Below, piece by piece: positions 38,501-45,506 of a stretch of DNA of 64,000 nucleotides. The translations under genes were made by a program, and so were the position numbers. Each line of letters starts with the position of its first letter. Positions within the stretch are counted from its first letter, which is position 1. This DNA comes from HXMU1420-2 sp040830545 (GTDB lineage Bacteria > Pseudomonadota > Alphaproteobacteria > Rhodobacterales > Rhodobacteraceae): NCBI GenBank assembly GCA_040830545.1, contig JBFOMB010000008.1:124001-188000 (forward strand), in the 5' to 3' direction. The notes beneath the pieces were generated by a model, which saw nothing but the letters and a program-made list of their open reading frames with translations, did not search any database and was not told the origin of the DNA.

Positions 38501-38818
38501 ACGACGGACAGCCCGACGGATGATAAGTCGTCTGTCCCGGAGAATAGCGACCAAGGTGCTGAGAATGGAGAGCAGCCCAAAGAGCGCAAGCCGACCCGGT
38601 TCATGGGGACGGTCATGATTTCCGCGGACCGCCCTGCTCGGGATATTCATCAGATTGTCGAGGCAATCGTCGAGCAGCTTACAACAATTCCCGGTAGCGA
38701 TGTGACACTGAAGTTGGAGATCGATGCTGAGGTTTCTCAAGGATTAGATCGATCAAAGGTGCGTACACTTCTGGAGAACGCGACCACGCTGGGTTTCCTA
38801 GATAAGATCGTCAAATAG
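35504..38818 (+). CDS. DUF499 ATPase with N-terminal Swt1-like HEPN domain
   Basis: 1104 residues. The first 130 residues look like a Swt1-type HEPN domain, with EVRNRLSHNE giving the Rx4H motif (Arg92, His97) of HEPN ribonucleases. The DUF499 AAA+-like ATPase follows: ELQTNFGGGKTHSMLGLYH (Walker A about 246-252) and CLILIDEWVAYLRQI (Walker B). A Ser/Asp-rich linker near residue 1000 leads to a short conserved end. It relates in role to BrxC/PglY-type ATPases. It is the last gene of the operon; a region of hairpins lies after its stop. Confidence 0.92.
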   Translation: MAKSTRHYVFEGMELLPEALTPFVEKRLDSSINGHWQVEVMDRVFGLKASGGSINWDQQALLKTMMAFWKEAFSTVLGHPERSYVSELLEVRNRLSHNETFTYDDAERALDSMRRLMESISAGDAADQIGKMRDTILRTKYTELQRNEERRKSQKLSISVETVAGLLPWRDVIEPHNDVATGEFKQAEFAADLGKVHSGSAPSEYRDPKEFFSRTYLTDGLSSLLIGAAKRLSDAGGDPVVELQTNFGGGKTHSMLGLYHMVGGTPAHDLPGLDQLLKDHELDVPKKVNRAVLVGTSRGPQDVISTDDGLKIRTTWGELAWQLGGVEAYKMIAENDAKGIAPGSNLLEIIFKKYAPCLILIDEWVAYLRQIYKVDGLPSGSFDANLSFVQSLTEAVKASPGTLLVASLPASQIEVGGEGGQEALSRLKQTFSRVESSWRPASQEESYEIVRRRLFKSIPGDKHHHKDNALKQFAKLYRENSNDFPQGCADEDYRRKLEKAYPIHPELFDQLYTSWGSLEKFQRTRGVLRLMAQVIHELWMSNDPSIMIMPGSVAISSARVEPELLHYLDVNWQSIIAGDVDGTSSTPYKIDQSAPNLNRYSATRRVARSIFMGSAPTHAQKNKGLDDKQINLGVVQPGERPAIFGDALRRLTNQAKYMHSDLGRYWYSMSPSLNRLAADKAAQLEEALVLVTIDQELNKYINGITDRGHFDAIQVAPASSADVPDDAGGVRAVILGVAHPHNGRDGSEAQKAAREILMQRGTVPRVYRNTLVFIAAEARQIDSLKEAVRAALGWDQVARESDNGRLDLKTSDISMAKDKQKEARETMRTRLQECWSYLLYPHQDSAHAEFEWSSGKIPAQDGLLSRASRKLVSDEALLPELGPTRLDRDLQKYIWNGKPHLHLKDLWEYLNRYLYLPRIKNQQVLVKAVQAAVTGIVAGPFAYADGWDEASDSYSGLLIESTRDPHVIISGESVILKPDVAEAHRPVPKADEIGDSHAGTTDSPTDDKSSVPENSDQGAENGEQPKERKPTRFMGTVMISADRPARDIHQIVEAIVEQLTTIPGSDVTLKLEIDAEVSQGLDRSKVRTLLENATTLGFLDKIVK

Positions 38819-38900
38819 GATAAGGGTTATATCGCATCCCATTTCTTGAAGTGGTCATGGGGGTATCGGGGGTAGCAGGAACGCTCCCCTGATCGGTGAT

Positions 38901-39168
38901 CAACCTGTCGGCAGGTTGTCCATGGTTCGGTGCAGGTGGAGAGGGACGTCTCCAAGTCCTGCGAGTGGGTTTCAAGGGGGTGCGATAGCCCCTTTGATCG
39001 ATGGGTGCAGGGAGAGCGAAGTCTCCTTGCTCGTGGCTCAAGCGGCGAAACGCTTCTGGCTGGATGACGGGTTTGATACCCAGAGACCAGCCACAGGCCG
39101 GGGGGATGCAACGGGGGCGCGCAGCGGGTCCCCTTGCCAAGATGCGTTGTACTACAACGCACATCTTG
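38901..39168. other. Run of consecutive hairpins: candidate oriT or structured RNA
   Basis: The 418-base gap between the DUF499 gene and the RTX-like gene has no convincing gene. It holds a series of inverted repeats: 38901-38918 (7-bp stem), 38937-38954 (TGGAGA/TCTCCA), 38974-38994 (AAGGGG/CCCCTT), 39008-39029 (8 bp including one G-T pair), 39040-39055 (AAGCG/CGCTT), 39057-39093 (7 bp, with an inner GGGT/ACCC) and 39138-39168. Three loops are alike (gggacg, gcgaag, gcgaaa). The regular spacing suggests a transfer origin or a folded RNA; the strand is undecided. Confidence 0.6.
39138..39168. repeat. Long inverted repeat with two-base bulge
   Basis: CAAGATG-CGTTGTA, one central C, then TACAACG, two unpaired bases (CA), and CATCTTG: 14 paired positions. 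The inner part is nearly a perfect 19-base palindrome. It is followed by TTCGTCGCTAAGTTGG. Inverted repeats just before a TAAG-type sequence occur at nic sites of mobilizable plasmids, but no nic site can be proven here. Confidence 0.65.
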
Positions 39169-39236
39169 CGTTCGTCGCTAAGTTGGAAATTCGTGCAAAA
39201 CTGAAAACGTAACGAATTGGTCAGAATTGGTTCAGA

Positions 39237-42041
39237 TCAAACCAAAACGCTTCCGTCATCGATCATATCTTCAAGCTTGAGGCCGATGGTATCGGTCAGT
39301 TGGGCAACTGTCTTGAAGTTGTGCCGCCCGCCTGTGCCATCACGGTCAACCAGTACATGCGTGTCACCGTCGGATTCAGACAGCGCGATGAAATCTACAA
39401 TGGCAGCATCGACGTTATGACGTGGCGCAAATAGTTCAGACAGGTCAAGTTGGTCACCCTCTTTGACATCGAAACCGCTGACGATATCAACTAGGTCGTT
39501 TCGGTAGTCACGTTTTGATACGCTTACCGCATCTTTTACTCCGTTGCTCTGCACTAAAAACTCAGGCTCTTCGTATAGCGGAAATTCTCTCGCGGATGAT
39601 TGGGAAGTGAAAGCACTTGATCCTGAGCCGCTTCCGCCGCTGCTCATTGCTGCTGCGGGAGGAGGCGAGACAGGTGCACTATTGCTGTAAAGCCGCTCAT
39701 AGACCTCAGAGGTCTGGTCTTCCCATGCAACAGCGAAGTCGCCGTTCTCAAGCCCTGTAACCACGGTGTTCTGTTGCGCGCCTGCGGTTGTGATATTGAC
39801 CAGAAAGTTCTCCTGAATTGCAGAGCCAAATTTATCATACTGCTGTGCCCAAGCACTTGCGCCACTTCCATCAGAACTGGACTGGTTGTCTGTAAAGGTG
39901 ATGACAAAGCCGCCATCATCCAATGCGGTGACTTCGGATTGCCACTGTGTGCTGGTGTGCTGATCATTCACCTGTGTCTCTCCGACAACTTCATTGCCGC
40001 TATTGTCAAAGACTTTGAAGAAGATGCCATAACCCGAACCGTCAGCGCCGCCTTGATCTGTCCAAGTTACAACGAAGCCGCCGTCCTTGAGCGCAGCAAC
40101 GTCACTGTCATTCTGATTATACGCAGTTGAATTGTTTACCTGCGTCGTGCTGTTAACGCCTGCGCCCGTTGTATCGATAATACGGAAGAATACGCCGTTA
40201 CCCCAGGAATCTCCACTGGTCCAGGTTACGACTGCGTTGCCATCTGTGAGAGCTGCTACGGATGGCTCTGTCTGCCAACCGGATTGCGCGTCGTCATTGA
40301 TGATGAACTTCTCACCAAGTGCGTTCCCGCTCGTATCATGAAACTTGCCGATAATGTCGAATTGACCGCTCAGTGTGAAGTTCCCGGATGCCTGTGCAAC
40401 GGTCAGGATGTTGCCACTACTGAGGACCGCAACATCTTTGGCAAACTCCTGCGTCTTGAGCGAGTTGTCATAGGATGTATTACCAGTGGTCGGGTCTTTG
40501 AAAACTTCAATGTCAGCCGAAGCACTTGAACCGTCAAATATCTTGGCGAACGTTTTGATTTTGCTGCTAACGTTTCTGCCCTGAAAGGCAACGACATATC
40601 CGCCGCTATTCAGTTCAGCGGATTCCGGACTAAGTTGCTGGACACCCGCGCCGACTGTGACAAGGCTTTCACTCCCCACCTTGTTGCCACTCAGATCAAA
40701 TTCCTGACGGATGACAGCCTGAGTCTTCCCACCTTGACCCGCACTCTGCCAGAACGAGACATAGCCTCCGCTCTTCGAGCTAACACTTGGATTGTTCTGC
40801 ATGCCCGATACATAGGCGTTAGCCTGCTGCTCAGCGTGCGCGATCCTCTCTACATTTGAATAGCTATCTAGTTCGCTGGAGCCGTTATTGTAATTAATCT
40901 GAACAGTAAAACTGCCGCCACCGCTCTTTGAAATTGCGAATGAGGAAACAGTGAGACTTGTGGCGACAGCATCAAGTTCTTCATATTCAGAGATATCAAA
41001 ACCAAGATTTCCATCCATAAGGTCGTTTCCTTCACCTCCATGCAAGCGGTCATCCCAATTTGAACCTGTGAGGTCGTCGTCTCCCTGTCCTGATAGTATA
41101 AGAACGCCATTCTGACTGTACTGAGAGATATTGTGGATATCATCAAACGACTGCCCAAACCAGTCAGCTACGAAATTCGAGTTAAAGATATCATCGATCT
41201 GTACGGCATCAATTGTATCTGACGAGTCTGTCCCATACAAAATGGGCCGATCTTCTTCATCAAGAAAGTCCGTATATCCATTGACCCAAAGCTCATTGAG
41301 TAGGTCTTGCATGAACGGCGCGAGTAATGCGACGCTGAATGGCTCAGTATATTCGCCGGAGATATAGTTTGAGTCATCATTGTAACTAAACTGCGTATAG
41401 GTAGTTGTTGTTGGTACCGTCCCTGTAAAGTTGATATCTACACGTCGTCCAAGTCCTTCGTCAAATTGACTAGGGTTGATTAGAACATCAGATGGATCAA
41501 TGAATGGTGCTATTGCCTCGTTAAGATATTGGGTAAAGAAACCTCCTCCAACCAAGTCAAAATTTTCATTTTCTGGAACCACCTGTACGTTGTCAATTGA
41601 GCGATCTCCGTTCGCACTTACATGGAATAGCATGTTGCTGGTATTTGCGAGCCTGAACTCAGTATTGTTGATTAGGAGAACTCTTTCTAGATAGTCATTC
41701 CCCGAGCTATAATCTTTCTGATCAATTGCCACCGTGCTGTAATCGACACCGGGGACTGTAAGTCCCAAAACGCCTAAAATCTGTGAGAATGTATATGTGC
41801 CTGCTGCGACAGTGTTGCCGGAGTTGAAGAACTCGGAAACTACTTCAAACTGGCTTGGCTTTGCATAACGCCCAGCGCCTGTCGTCATGAAGCTTGAGGC
41901 CGACATAGAGATGCTTGTTGTGGCACCCGCAGGGCGTATCAAGTCTTCCGCCGCCTTGTCTGTTGGGGGCGCAGTTGTGCCATAAAGGTAAAGTGAAATA
42001 ACTTGTGAAATAAGTGGTGTAAGTGTAATTCCTGATGTCAT
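39237..42041 (-). CDS. RTX-like secreted calcium-binding protein, type I secretion
   Basis: 934 residues from ATG 42041, which follows GGGAGAATTT. Around residues 320-350 there is LSGQGDDDLTGSNWDDRLHGGEGNDLMDG, nonapeptide calcium-binding repeats of RTX proteins. A middle region repeats a module of about 50 residues (Q-T-E-P-S-V-A-A-L-x-D-G-x-x-V-V-T-W-T), a beta-propeller-like repeat common in roseobacter surface proteins. The C-terminus (NDLVDIVSGFDVKEGDQLDLSELF) matches type I secretion target domains. No ABC exporter is nearby, so a chromosomal one must serve. There is no signal peptide. Confidence 0.85.
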   Translation of the reverse strand: MTSGITLTPLISQVISLYLYGTTAPPTDKAAEDLIRPAGATTSISMSASSFMTTGAGRYAKPSQFEVVSEFFNSGNTVAAGTYTFSQILGVLGLTVPGVDYSTVAIDQKDYSSGNDYLERVLLINNTEFRLANTSNMLFHVSANGDRSIDNVQVVPENENFDLVGGGFFTQYLNEAIAPFIDPSDVLINPSQFDEGLGRRVDINFTGTVPTTTTYTQFSYNDDSNYISGEYTEPFSVALLAPFMQDLLNELWVNGYTDFLDEEDRPILYGTDSSDTIDAVQIDDIFNSNFVADWFGQSFDDIHNISQYSQNGVLILSGQGDDDLTGSNWDDRLHGGEGNDLMDGNLGFDISEYEELDAVATSLTVSSFAISKSGGGSFTVQINYNNGSSELDSYSNVERIAHAEQQANAYVSGMQNNPSVSSKSGGYVSFWQSAGQGGKTQAVIRQEFDLSGNKVGSESLVTVGAGVQQLSPESAELNSGGYVVAFQGRNVSSKIKTFAKIFDGSSASADIEVFKDPTTGNTSYDNSLKTQEFAKDVAVLSSGNILTVAQASGNFTLSGQFDIIGKFHDTSGNALGEKFIINDDAQSGWQTEPSVAALTDGNAVVTWTSGDSWGNGVFFRIIDTTGAGVNSTTQVNNSTAYNQNDSDVAALKDGGFVVTWTDQGGADGSGYGIFFKVFDNSGNEVVGETQVNDQHTSTQWQSEVTALDDGGFVITFTDNQSSSDGSGASAWAQQYDKFGSAIQENFLVNITTAGAQQNTVVTGLENGDFAVAWEDQTSEVYERLYSNSAPVSPPPAAAMSSGGSGSGSSAFTSQSSAREFPLYEEPEFLVQSNGVKDAVSVSKRDYRNDLVDIVSGFDVKEGDQLDLSELFAPRHNVDAAIVDFIALSESDGDTHVLVDRDGTGGRHNFKTVAQLTDTIGLKLEDMIDDGSVLV

Positions 42042-42063
42042 AAATTCTCCCTTTTTGAACGAC

Positions 42064-42642
42064 TTACAGCCAAGATAGTCTTGATGTAATTTGGCCAAAT
42101 ACTCCCAGGTTGCTGCGCTTACACTGATTGAAATCGGCATATGAAAAAGTTGAAAAGCTTGCCCTTCGTCCATCTCTGTCTTCAAAATCAGCAACGTGCC
42201 TTAGCACTGCGACGCCCTCAATTTTCGGATGCAATTCTTTGTTTGGGTTCCCGGTGAAGTACACGCGGTCGAACTCTGGAAATATCTTGTACTCATCAAA
42301 TTTAATTTCTTTTGATGGATTATTTTGATACGTTGCCGTGTACATTGAACAACATTCTGGGTCAGCTTCTAGAACTTCTCTGGCGCTGCTGAATGGTACA
42401 TATTTTGCAGGAACAATCTTTGGCTCACCCACTCCTGCCAGCTGTTCAATGACAATTGATGGTTTGTTCTTGTTTGATATGTTCAGCGCAATAATAAGTT
42501 TCTCTTGCGGTGTGAGGCCCGGTCGCCAAAACACACAGACATCGTATCGCGCTGTTTGCCACGCAAATGAGAATAATATCGCGCCAATCAACAGAGCCAC
42601 GATTAGAAGTGATGGGAAAATCCTTGAAGAAAATAATTTCAT
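42064..42642 (-). CDS. Membrane-anchored protein of unknown function upstream of the RTX-like gene
   Basis: 192 residues from ATG 42642. It has one N-terminal membrane helix (IFPSLLIVALLIGAILFSFAW), then a soluble domain of about 165 residues with paired cysteines (PECCSMY). No family is recognised. Base composition is clearly more AT-rich than the flanks. It ends 22 bases before the RTX-like start, so they probably share a transcript and perhaps a function such as surface retention or protection. Confidence 0.7.
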   Translation of the reverse strand: MKLFSSRIFPSLLIVALLIGAILFSFAWQTARYDVCVFWRPGLTPQEKLIIALNISNKNKPSIVIEQLAGVGEPKIVPAKYVPFSSAREVLEADPECCSMYTATYQNNPSKEIKFDEYKIFPEFDRVYFTGNPNKELHPKIEGVAVLRHVADFEDRDGRRASFSTFSYADFNQCKRSNLGVFGQITSRLSWL

Positions 42643-42727
42643 AATATTTACGTCAGTCACACTGACATAAATTAACAAGGAAATCAATTGAGTTAGGAAA
42701 AGTCAGATAAACCTTTGGTTGCCAGCT

Positions 42728-42907
42728 CTATTCGCAGGGCCTTCGGCCTGGCTGGTAGTCCTCCAGATCGTTGGCTAGGCGTCTGGACAGTTCTTGTTCG
42801 ACTTCCTCGTCCCCTGCATTGGTGATCTTTTGCAGGTTCCGCAGCATTGCGGCATGACCTGTTGCACGGCGCGCGATGGTGCGGAGTTCTTTCACGCGAT
42901 CTACCAC
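42728..42907 (-). CDS. Short charged protein, coupled to or frameshifted from the gene before it
   Basis: 59 residues from GTG 42907 (VDRVKELRTIARRATGHAAM, then EEVEQELSRRLANDLEDYQPGRRPCE). The GTG overlaps the stop of the upstream gene. The sequence reads as a natural continuation of that protein's helical C-terminus, so either two coupled genes or one gene with a frameshift near 42915 is possible. It is highly charged and helical. Confidence 0.5.
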   Translation of the reverse strand: MVDRVKELRTIARRATGHAAMLRNLQKITNAGDEEVEQELSRRLANDLEDYQPGRRPCE

Positions 42908-43338
42908 GGGATGGCTTGCTTCTGGCTGTCGTTACGACGGGAAAACTCGATAAGGTTGCCATAGCGTTCATGGAAACATCTGTCCGCCAGTTGCCCAGCT
43001 TCAAAGACTGTTAGATCAGGCCGCACTTCGATGATCTCGGCGATGACCAGCTTGCGGATGCGCGGGATCGTCAAATGCTTCTGAAGCGTTTGCAGGGTCA
43101 GGCGGTAGTGAATGGCGATGTCGTCATCTTCGGAATCTTCGCTCAAGCGTCCCAGTGGGTCAGAGTTCTTCGTCTGTTTGAAGTAACGCTGATCCATTGC
43201 GCCCCTCTGAACTCGGAGTTGCCTCTCCAGTTCTGGCTTGCGCGTCTGGCCAATGCCGATCTTGTCAGAAAGCCGCCCTGCCATGTCGGCAAGCTGTTGG
43301 AGGTGCTTTACGATTTGAGCGGGCTTCAGCTTGTGCAT
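42901..43338 (-). CDS. Helical protein of unknown function
   Basis: 145 residues, mostly helical and charged: KPAQIVKHLQQLADMAGRLSDKI at the N-terminus, then LQTLQKHLTIPRIRKLVIAEIIEVRPDLTVFEAGQLADRCFHERYGNLI. The second part resembles small DNA- or relaxosome-associated proteins of mobilizable plasmids, but no family is certain. It lies in a leftward cluster with a zinc-ribbon protein and a DsbA-like protein. Confidence 0.65.
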   Translation of the reverse strand: MHKLKPAQIVKHLQQLADMAGRLSDKIGIGQTRKPELERQLRVQRGAMDQRYFKQTKNSDPLGRLSEDSEDDDIAIHYRLTLQTLQKHLTIPRIRKLVIAEIIEVRPDLTVFEAGQLADRCFHERYGNLIEFSRRNDSQKQAIPW

Positions 43339-43368
43339 GTGGGCTTCCTTTACTACTCAAGACGATCT

Positions 43369-43590
43369 TTACCGCTTAGTATAGCCTTTCCCAAAACAGT
43401 TCGGACAATCCCGTGCCGTGGCAAACTTGTCCATAATGAAGCCGATGCCTGAGCATGTGCCGCAGCGAAAGAACGTCTGATCGGGCGATTTGATCTTGGA
43501 TTTACGCGCGGCCTTTGGATTGGTGTTCAGCTCTTCCTTAATGAAGGCCTCGTCCCGCGTGTTGATGAATTTGCGTCGCCTGAAGAACAT
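43369..43590 (-). CDS. Small zinc-ribbon protein
   Basis: 73 residues. The N-terminal half is basic (FFRRRKFIN, RKSKIK). The C-terminal half has two Cys pairs, RCGTCSGIGF and DCPNCFGKGY, a DnaJ-type CxxCxGxG zinc-ribbon pattern. Probably a nucleic-acid- or protein-binding adaptor. It starts five bases after the stop of the DsbA-like gene. Confidence 0.7.
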   Translation of the reverse strand: MFFRRRKFINTRDEAFIKEELNTNPKAARKSKIKSPDQTFFRCGTCSGIGFIMDKFATARDCPNCFGKGYTKR

Positions 43591-43595
43591 CTGAC

Positions 43596-44300
43596 TTACT
43601 CCCCAATCTCGCGGGCGAGCGCATCAAGAATGAGGGGAAGTTCTGTTTCGCTGTCTATTGCGACCAGTTCACCGTTTAGAAAGTAGGCGGGCAGACTGAT
43701 GGTGGATTCTGCACCTGTCACTTCTCTCAGGGTTTGTCGGTGCTGCACCATCAGTTCATGAATCTGGCGCGCAACATCTTGCGCCCTGCAAGCATCATAT
43801 TCCTCCGGAACTATTATCCCCTCGCGCACCATATGGGCCGTAATACCTCGTGCGTCTTCCTGCTCCATGGGCGGCATGCCTCTTGGAAAGGCTGCTTCAA
43901 GAAACCTGAACTGACGGTCAATCATCTGGGCGGCATGTTCGCTGCCATGAGTTAGATGATGGCAAGCGAGGTTCTGGCTTAACAGCACATTCATACTATT
44001 GAGGACTTGAAACTGCGGCACCTGACTGGGCGCGGCAATCAAACCGTTTGGATCGCGGTAGATCAGACGCAGCCTTCCGGTATCGACATAGTCTCGGCGG
44101 ATCGTCTCATACGCCATCACATGCGTCTGACGACACTTGCCACAATTGGGTCCGAAGTAGATGACAAGTTCATGCTGGGCGTCATCTGCGCCGATGATGA
44201 TATCGGTTGCAGGATCAATGGAGTGATTGCTCTGTGCGCTTGCTGGCACACTGGCAAAGGCGATCAGAAATGAGCATAGGGCCGTTCGAACATACCGCAT
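43596..44300 (-). CDS. Exported DsbA/DsbG-like thioredoxin-fold protein
   Basis: 234 residues with a signal peptide (LCSFLIAFASVPASAQS). The thioredoxin fold is shown by LVIYFGPNCGKCRQTH, with the redox pair Cys53-Cys56, and a cis-Pro loop in ISLPAYFLNGE. The CGKC centre and the helical insertion are like DsbA-family proteins found on conjugative elements, where they help fold pilus or surface proteins. Here it may serve the secreted cargo or the helper's pore; that is inference. Confidence 0.85.
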   Translation of the reverse strand: MRYVRTALCSFLIAFASVPASAQSNHSIDPATDIIIGADDAQHELVIYFGPNCGKCRQTHVMAYETIRRDYVDTGRLRLIYRDPNGLIAAPSQVPQFQVLNSMNVLLSQNLACHHLTHGSEHAAQMIDRQFRFLEAAFPRGMPPMEQEDARGITAHMVREGIIVPEEYDACRAQDVARQIHELMVQHRQTLREVTGAESTISLPAYFLNGELVAIDSETELPLILDALAREIGE

Positions 44301-44317
44301 GTGACCTCCGCGATCAG

Positions 44318-44337
44318 CAACTTCTATCTAGAAGTTG
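44318..44337. repeat. 20-bp dyad, copy 1, in front of the tyrosine recombinase
   Basis: CAACTTCTATCTAGAAGTTG: 9-bp perfect arms with a 2-bp centre. It lies 18 bases upstream of the DsbA-like gene and is related to the second copy 121 bases to the right. It may be an operator for both divergent genes or a core site for the recombinase. Confidence 0.65.
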
Positions 44338-44438
44338 GGATATTCAGCGAAGGCGTTAGTGACAGTCGTTTTGATCCGATATTTTGAACTCAAGATTTCT
44401 CTATCCTGTTGACGAACCGGAACTATTTGGCATGATAT

Positions 44439-44458
44439 CAACTATTAGATAGAAGTTG
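44439..44458. repeat. 20-bp dyad, copy 2, in front of the tyrosine recombinase
   Basis: CAACTATTAGATAGAAGTTG: outer CAACT/AGTTG arms match copy 1, the inner part diverges. It ends 32 bases upstream of the recombinase start. One perfect and one imperfect copy of the same dyad flanking a promoter is typical of autoregulation, or of accessory and core recombination sites. Confidence 0.6.
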
Positions 44459-44490
44459 ACTTGCGATCCTATCGCGTGCTGTGATCGCGT

Positions 44491-45117
44491 ATGTCGTTGA
44501 AAAGACTCCGAAATGCCAATCACCCGAAGGCGGGCTCTACGACAAAGGTTGAGCCGATCCGTGATCTGGGTTCGATTGCGACCATCAAAGAAAACCTGTC
44601 CTCACGTCCGCGTGATCTGTGCCTGTTCACGCTCGGGATCAATACGGCCTACCGCGCAAATGAACTGCTTTCGATCAGGGTCGGGCAAGTGGCACATCTC
44701 TCACCCGGTGATGAGCTTGATCTCAAGCAGAGCAAAAACGGGCGATACCGGATCACGACGCTCAATAATGCCGCCGTTGCTGGTATTCAGGCCTGGCTGT
44801 CATCCCATCCCTATCCAAAAGACGCGGAACCGCTCTTCATCTCGCAGCGCACCCGTAAAGCGCTGACCGTCTCGCCGTTCATCAACATGGTCAAAGGCTG
44901 GTGCGTCCAAGCGGGTCTGAAGGGCAATTACGGCTCTCACACCCTGCGCAAGACATGGGGCTACCATCAGCTGCGCGGCAATACCAAAACACCGCCACAC
45001 CTAGTGCTGCCGTTATTGATGGAAGCCTACGGTCATGCACGGCAGCAGCAGACACTCGACTATCTCTGCATCCAGTCAGATGAGGTCGCCTCACTCTTCA
45101 TGCAGGTGGAGCTTTAA
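44491..45117 (+). CDS. Compact tyrosine recombinase
   Basis: 208 residues, about two-thirds of the usual length; it is almost only the catalytic domain. All catalytic residues are present: Arg55 (AYRANELLSI), Lys82 (KQSKNGRYR), His150-Arg153 (GSHTLRKTWGYH), His182 (YGHARQQQ) and Tyr191 (LDYLCI). The N-terminal core-binding domain is reduced to 45 residues. It is probably active, perhaps in multimer resolution or in controlling a nearby site, and not in island integration, which the serine recombinase explains. The 3' end overlaps the ankyrin gene by four bases. Confidence 0.9.
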   Translation: MSLKRLRNANHPKAGSTTKVEPIRDLGSIATIKENLSSRPRDLCLFTLGINTAYRANELLSIRVGQVAHLSPGDELDLKQSKNGRYRITTLNNAAVAGIQAWLSSHPYPKDAEPLFISQRTRKALTVSPFINMVKGWCVQAGLKGNYGSHTLRKTWGYHQLRGNTKTPPHLVLPLLMEAYGHARQQQTLDYLCIQSDEVASLFMQVEL

Positions 45118-45506
45118 ACTTCTGGGTAAATTTCGCTTGGAGCATTGTCAGAATAGTCAAGATGGCTAGGGTCCGGCTGTAAATCACCATGCATAGCCTG
45201 AAAGAGAATTTCCATTCCATCTTCGTTGTTGAATGCACGAGCATCGTCCCAAGCCACTCGGTCATTTGCATCTCGAATCCAAGGGTCAAAAGATGGTTGC
45301 TGAGCCGCAGCGGCCAGAAACTTATTGCTTGATCGCGTTGCCGCAATATGGACCGGAGTACGGTCAAGAATTTCGTCATCTTGAGTGGATAGGGATTGAC
45401 CGGAATTTAGTGCAGCAAGCATTTCGCCAACATCATCATTCTTGGCGGCGCGAAAAATATTAGGTTCGCTTCTCTTTGTTTCCAGGTAATACTCCGGGTT
45501 GCTCAT
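45114..45506 (-). CDS. Ankyrin-repeat protein
   Basis: 130 residues. NIFRAAKNDDVGEMLAALNSGQSL, RTPVHIAATRSSNKFLAAAAQQPSFDPWIRDANDRVAWDDARAF give two to three ankyrin repeats (TPVHxAA motif). Ankyrin proteins bind other proteins. The start overlaps the stop of the gene before it by one base, so the two are a coupled pair, a layout seen in effector/immunity pairs; the function is not known. Confidence 0.8.
   Translation of the reverse strand: MSNPEYYLETKRSEPNIFRAAKNDDVGEMLAALNSGQSLSTQDDEILDRTPVHIAATRSSNKFLAAAAQQPSFDPWIRDANDRVAWDDARAFNNEDGMEILFQAMHGDLQPDPSHLDYSDNAPSEIYPEV

Noticed and set aside
24820..38818. Calling the operon DISARM or BREX
   Set aside because: drmA, drmB, drmC, pglZ and brxL-like genes are all missing. 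Only the helicase, methyltransferase and ATPase themes are shared.
38811..39164. 117-residue frame on the minus strand in the hairpin region
   Set aside because: Composition is unnatural (rich in Arg and Pro), it runs through every hairpin and has no ribosome site. The structure explains the open frame better.
44491..45117. Tyrosine recombinase as the integrase of the island
   Set aside because: It lies 7 kb inside the element and lacks most of the DNA-recognition domain. The serine recombinase at the tRNA junction is the better integrase.
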